Source of the DNA: Mediterranea massiliensis
Lineage (GTDB): Bacteria; Bacteroidota; Bacteroidia; Bacteroidales; Bacteroidaceae
Direction: 5' to 3'
DNA: 5,697 nucleotides
Assembly (NCBI GenBank): GCA_958402075.1
Contig: CATXSD010000157.1
Location: forward strand, 1 to 5,697
In this document: piece by piece, positions 5,645 through 5,697 of the stretch
Layout: the number at the start of each line of letters is the position of its first letter
Numbering within the stretch: the stretch's first letter is position 1
The notes under the pieces: model-generated
Database searches by the model: none
What the model was told of the DNA's origin: nothing
What the model saw: the letters and a program-made list of their open reading frames with translations, nothing else
Translations under genes and position numbers: made by a program

Positions 5645-5697
5645 CTCTTCGTCTTGGACTTGAACCAAGGACCCTCTGATTAACAGTCAGATGCTCT
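5645..5697 (-). tRNA. tRNA-Asn(GTT), 5' part outside the window
   Basis: On the minus strand the visible 53 bases fold as the 3' part of a tRNA. The end of the D-arm (AGAGC) is followed by anticodon stem TCTGA/TCAGA, loop CTGTTAA with anticodon GTT at 5684-5682, and a five-base variable loop. Then come T-stem CTTGG/CCAAG with loop TTCAAGT, the 3' acceptor strand ACGAAGA and discriminator G at 5645. GTT decodes AAC and AAU, so this is asparagine. About 22 bases of the 5' side lie beyond the window. The 3' CCA is not encoded (CAG follows the discriminator), so CCA must be added after transcription. The gene converges on comF and ends in the terminator at 5612-5641. Confidence 0.92.

Noticed and set aside
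5446..5679. Small plus-strand open frame of 77 codons
   Set aside because: It is made of the 23-bp repeats, the terminator and the antisense of tRNA-Asn. Its LGLEPRTL-like ending is the well-known spurious translation of the tRNA T-arm complement.

Overview
This window looks like core chromosome of a Bacteroidales bacterium. The strongest clue is the promoter grammar. Three intergenic gaps each hold an exact TAnnTTTG element, the Bacteroides-type -7 box, and one has a TTTG -33 box 20 bases upstream. Two of the three complete proteins whose starts can be judged have little or no Shine-Dalgarno sequence, and the gaps are AT-rich between coding regions whose third codon positions are GC-rich. 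That GC-rich codon use suggests a high-GC member of the order rather than a typical mid-GC Bacteroides. The genus cannot be fixed from the sequence.

Layout, left to right. On the minus strand there is the first 29 bases of an unidentified gene (1-29), preceded by a very large secreted tetratricopeptide-repeat (TPR) protein (43-3087). The TPR gene has its own promoter (3145-3170), and a GC-rich hairpin (3117-3138) falls almost exactly at the predicted 5' end of its mRNA. Upstream, also on the minus strand, lies a NUDIX hydrolase with an N-terminal zinc ribbon (3200-3727). The gap 3728-3883 is a divergent promoter region. From it a two-gene operon runs on the plus strand: an inositol-monophosphatase-family phosphatase (3884-4687) and, 15 bases later, a ComF-family phosphoribosyltransferase-like protein (4703-5410). 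The gap after comF holds five tandem 23-bp units with internal dyad symmetry (5431-5545). It is followed by a rho-independent terminator (5612-5641) serving a minus-strand tRNA-Asn(GTT), which is cut by the window end (5645-5697).

The genes do not form one obvious pathway. The TPR protein probably acts as a periplasmic scaffold, with a co-transcribed partner just outside the window. The NUDIX enzyme is a likely nucleotide-diphosphate housecleaning or NAD-related hydrolase. The phosphatase and ComF are co-transcribed, but no functional link between them is evident. I see no mobile element, CRISPR array, toxin-antitoxin or defence system. The least explained pieces are the 23-bp palindromic tandem repeat and the 5'-terminal mRNA hairpin of the TPR gene.
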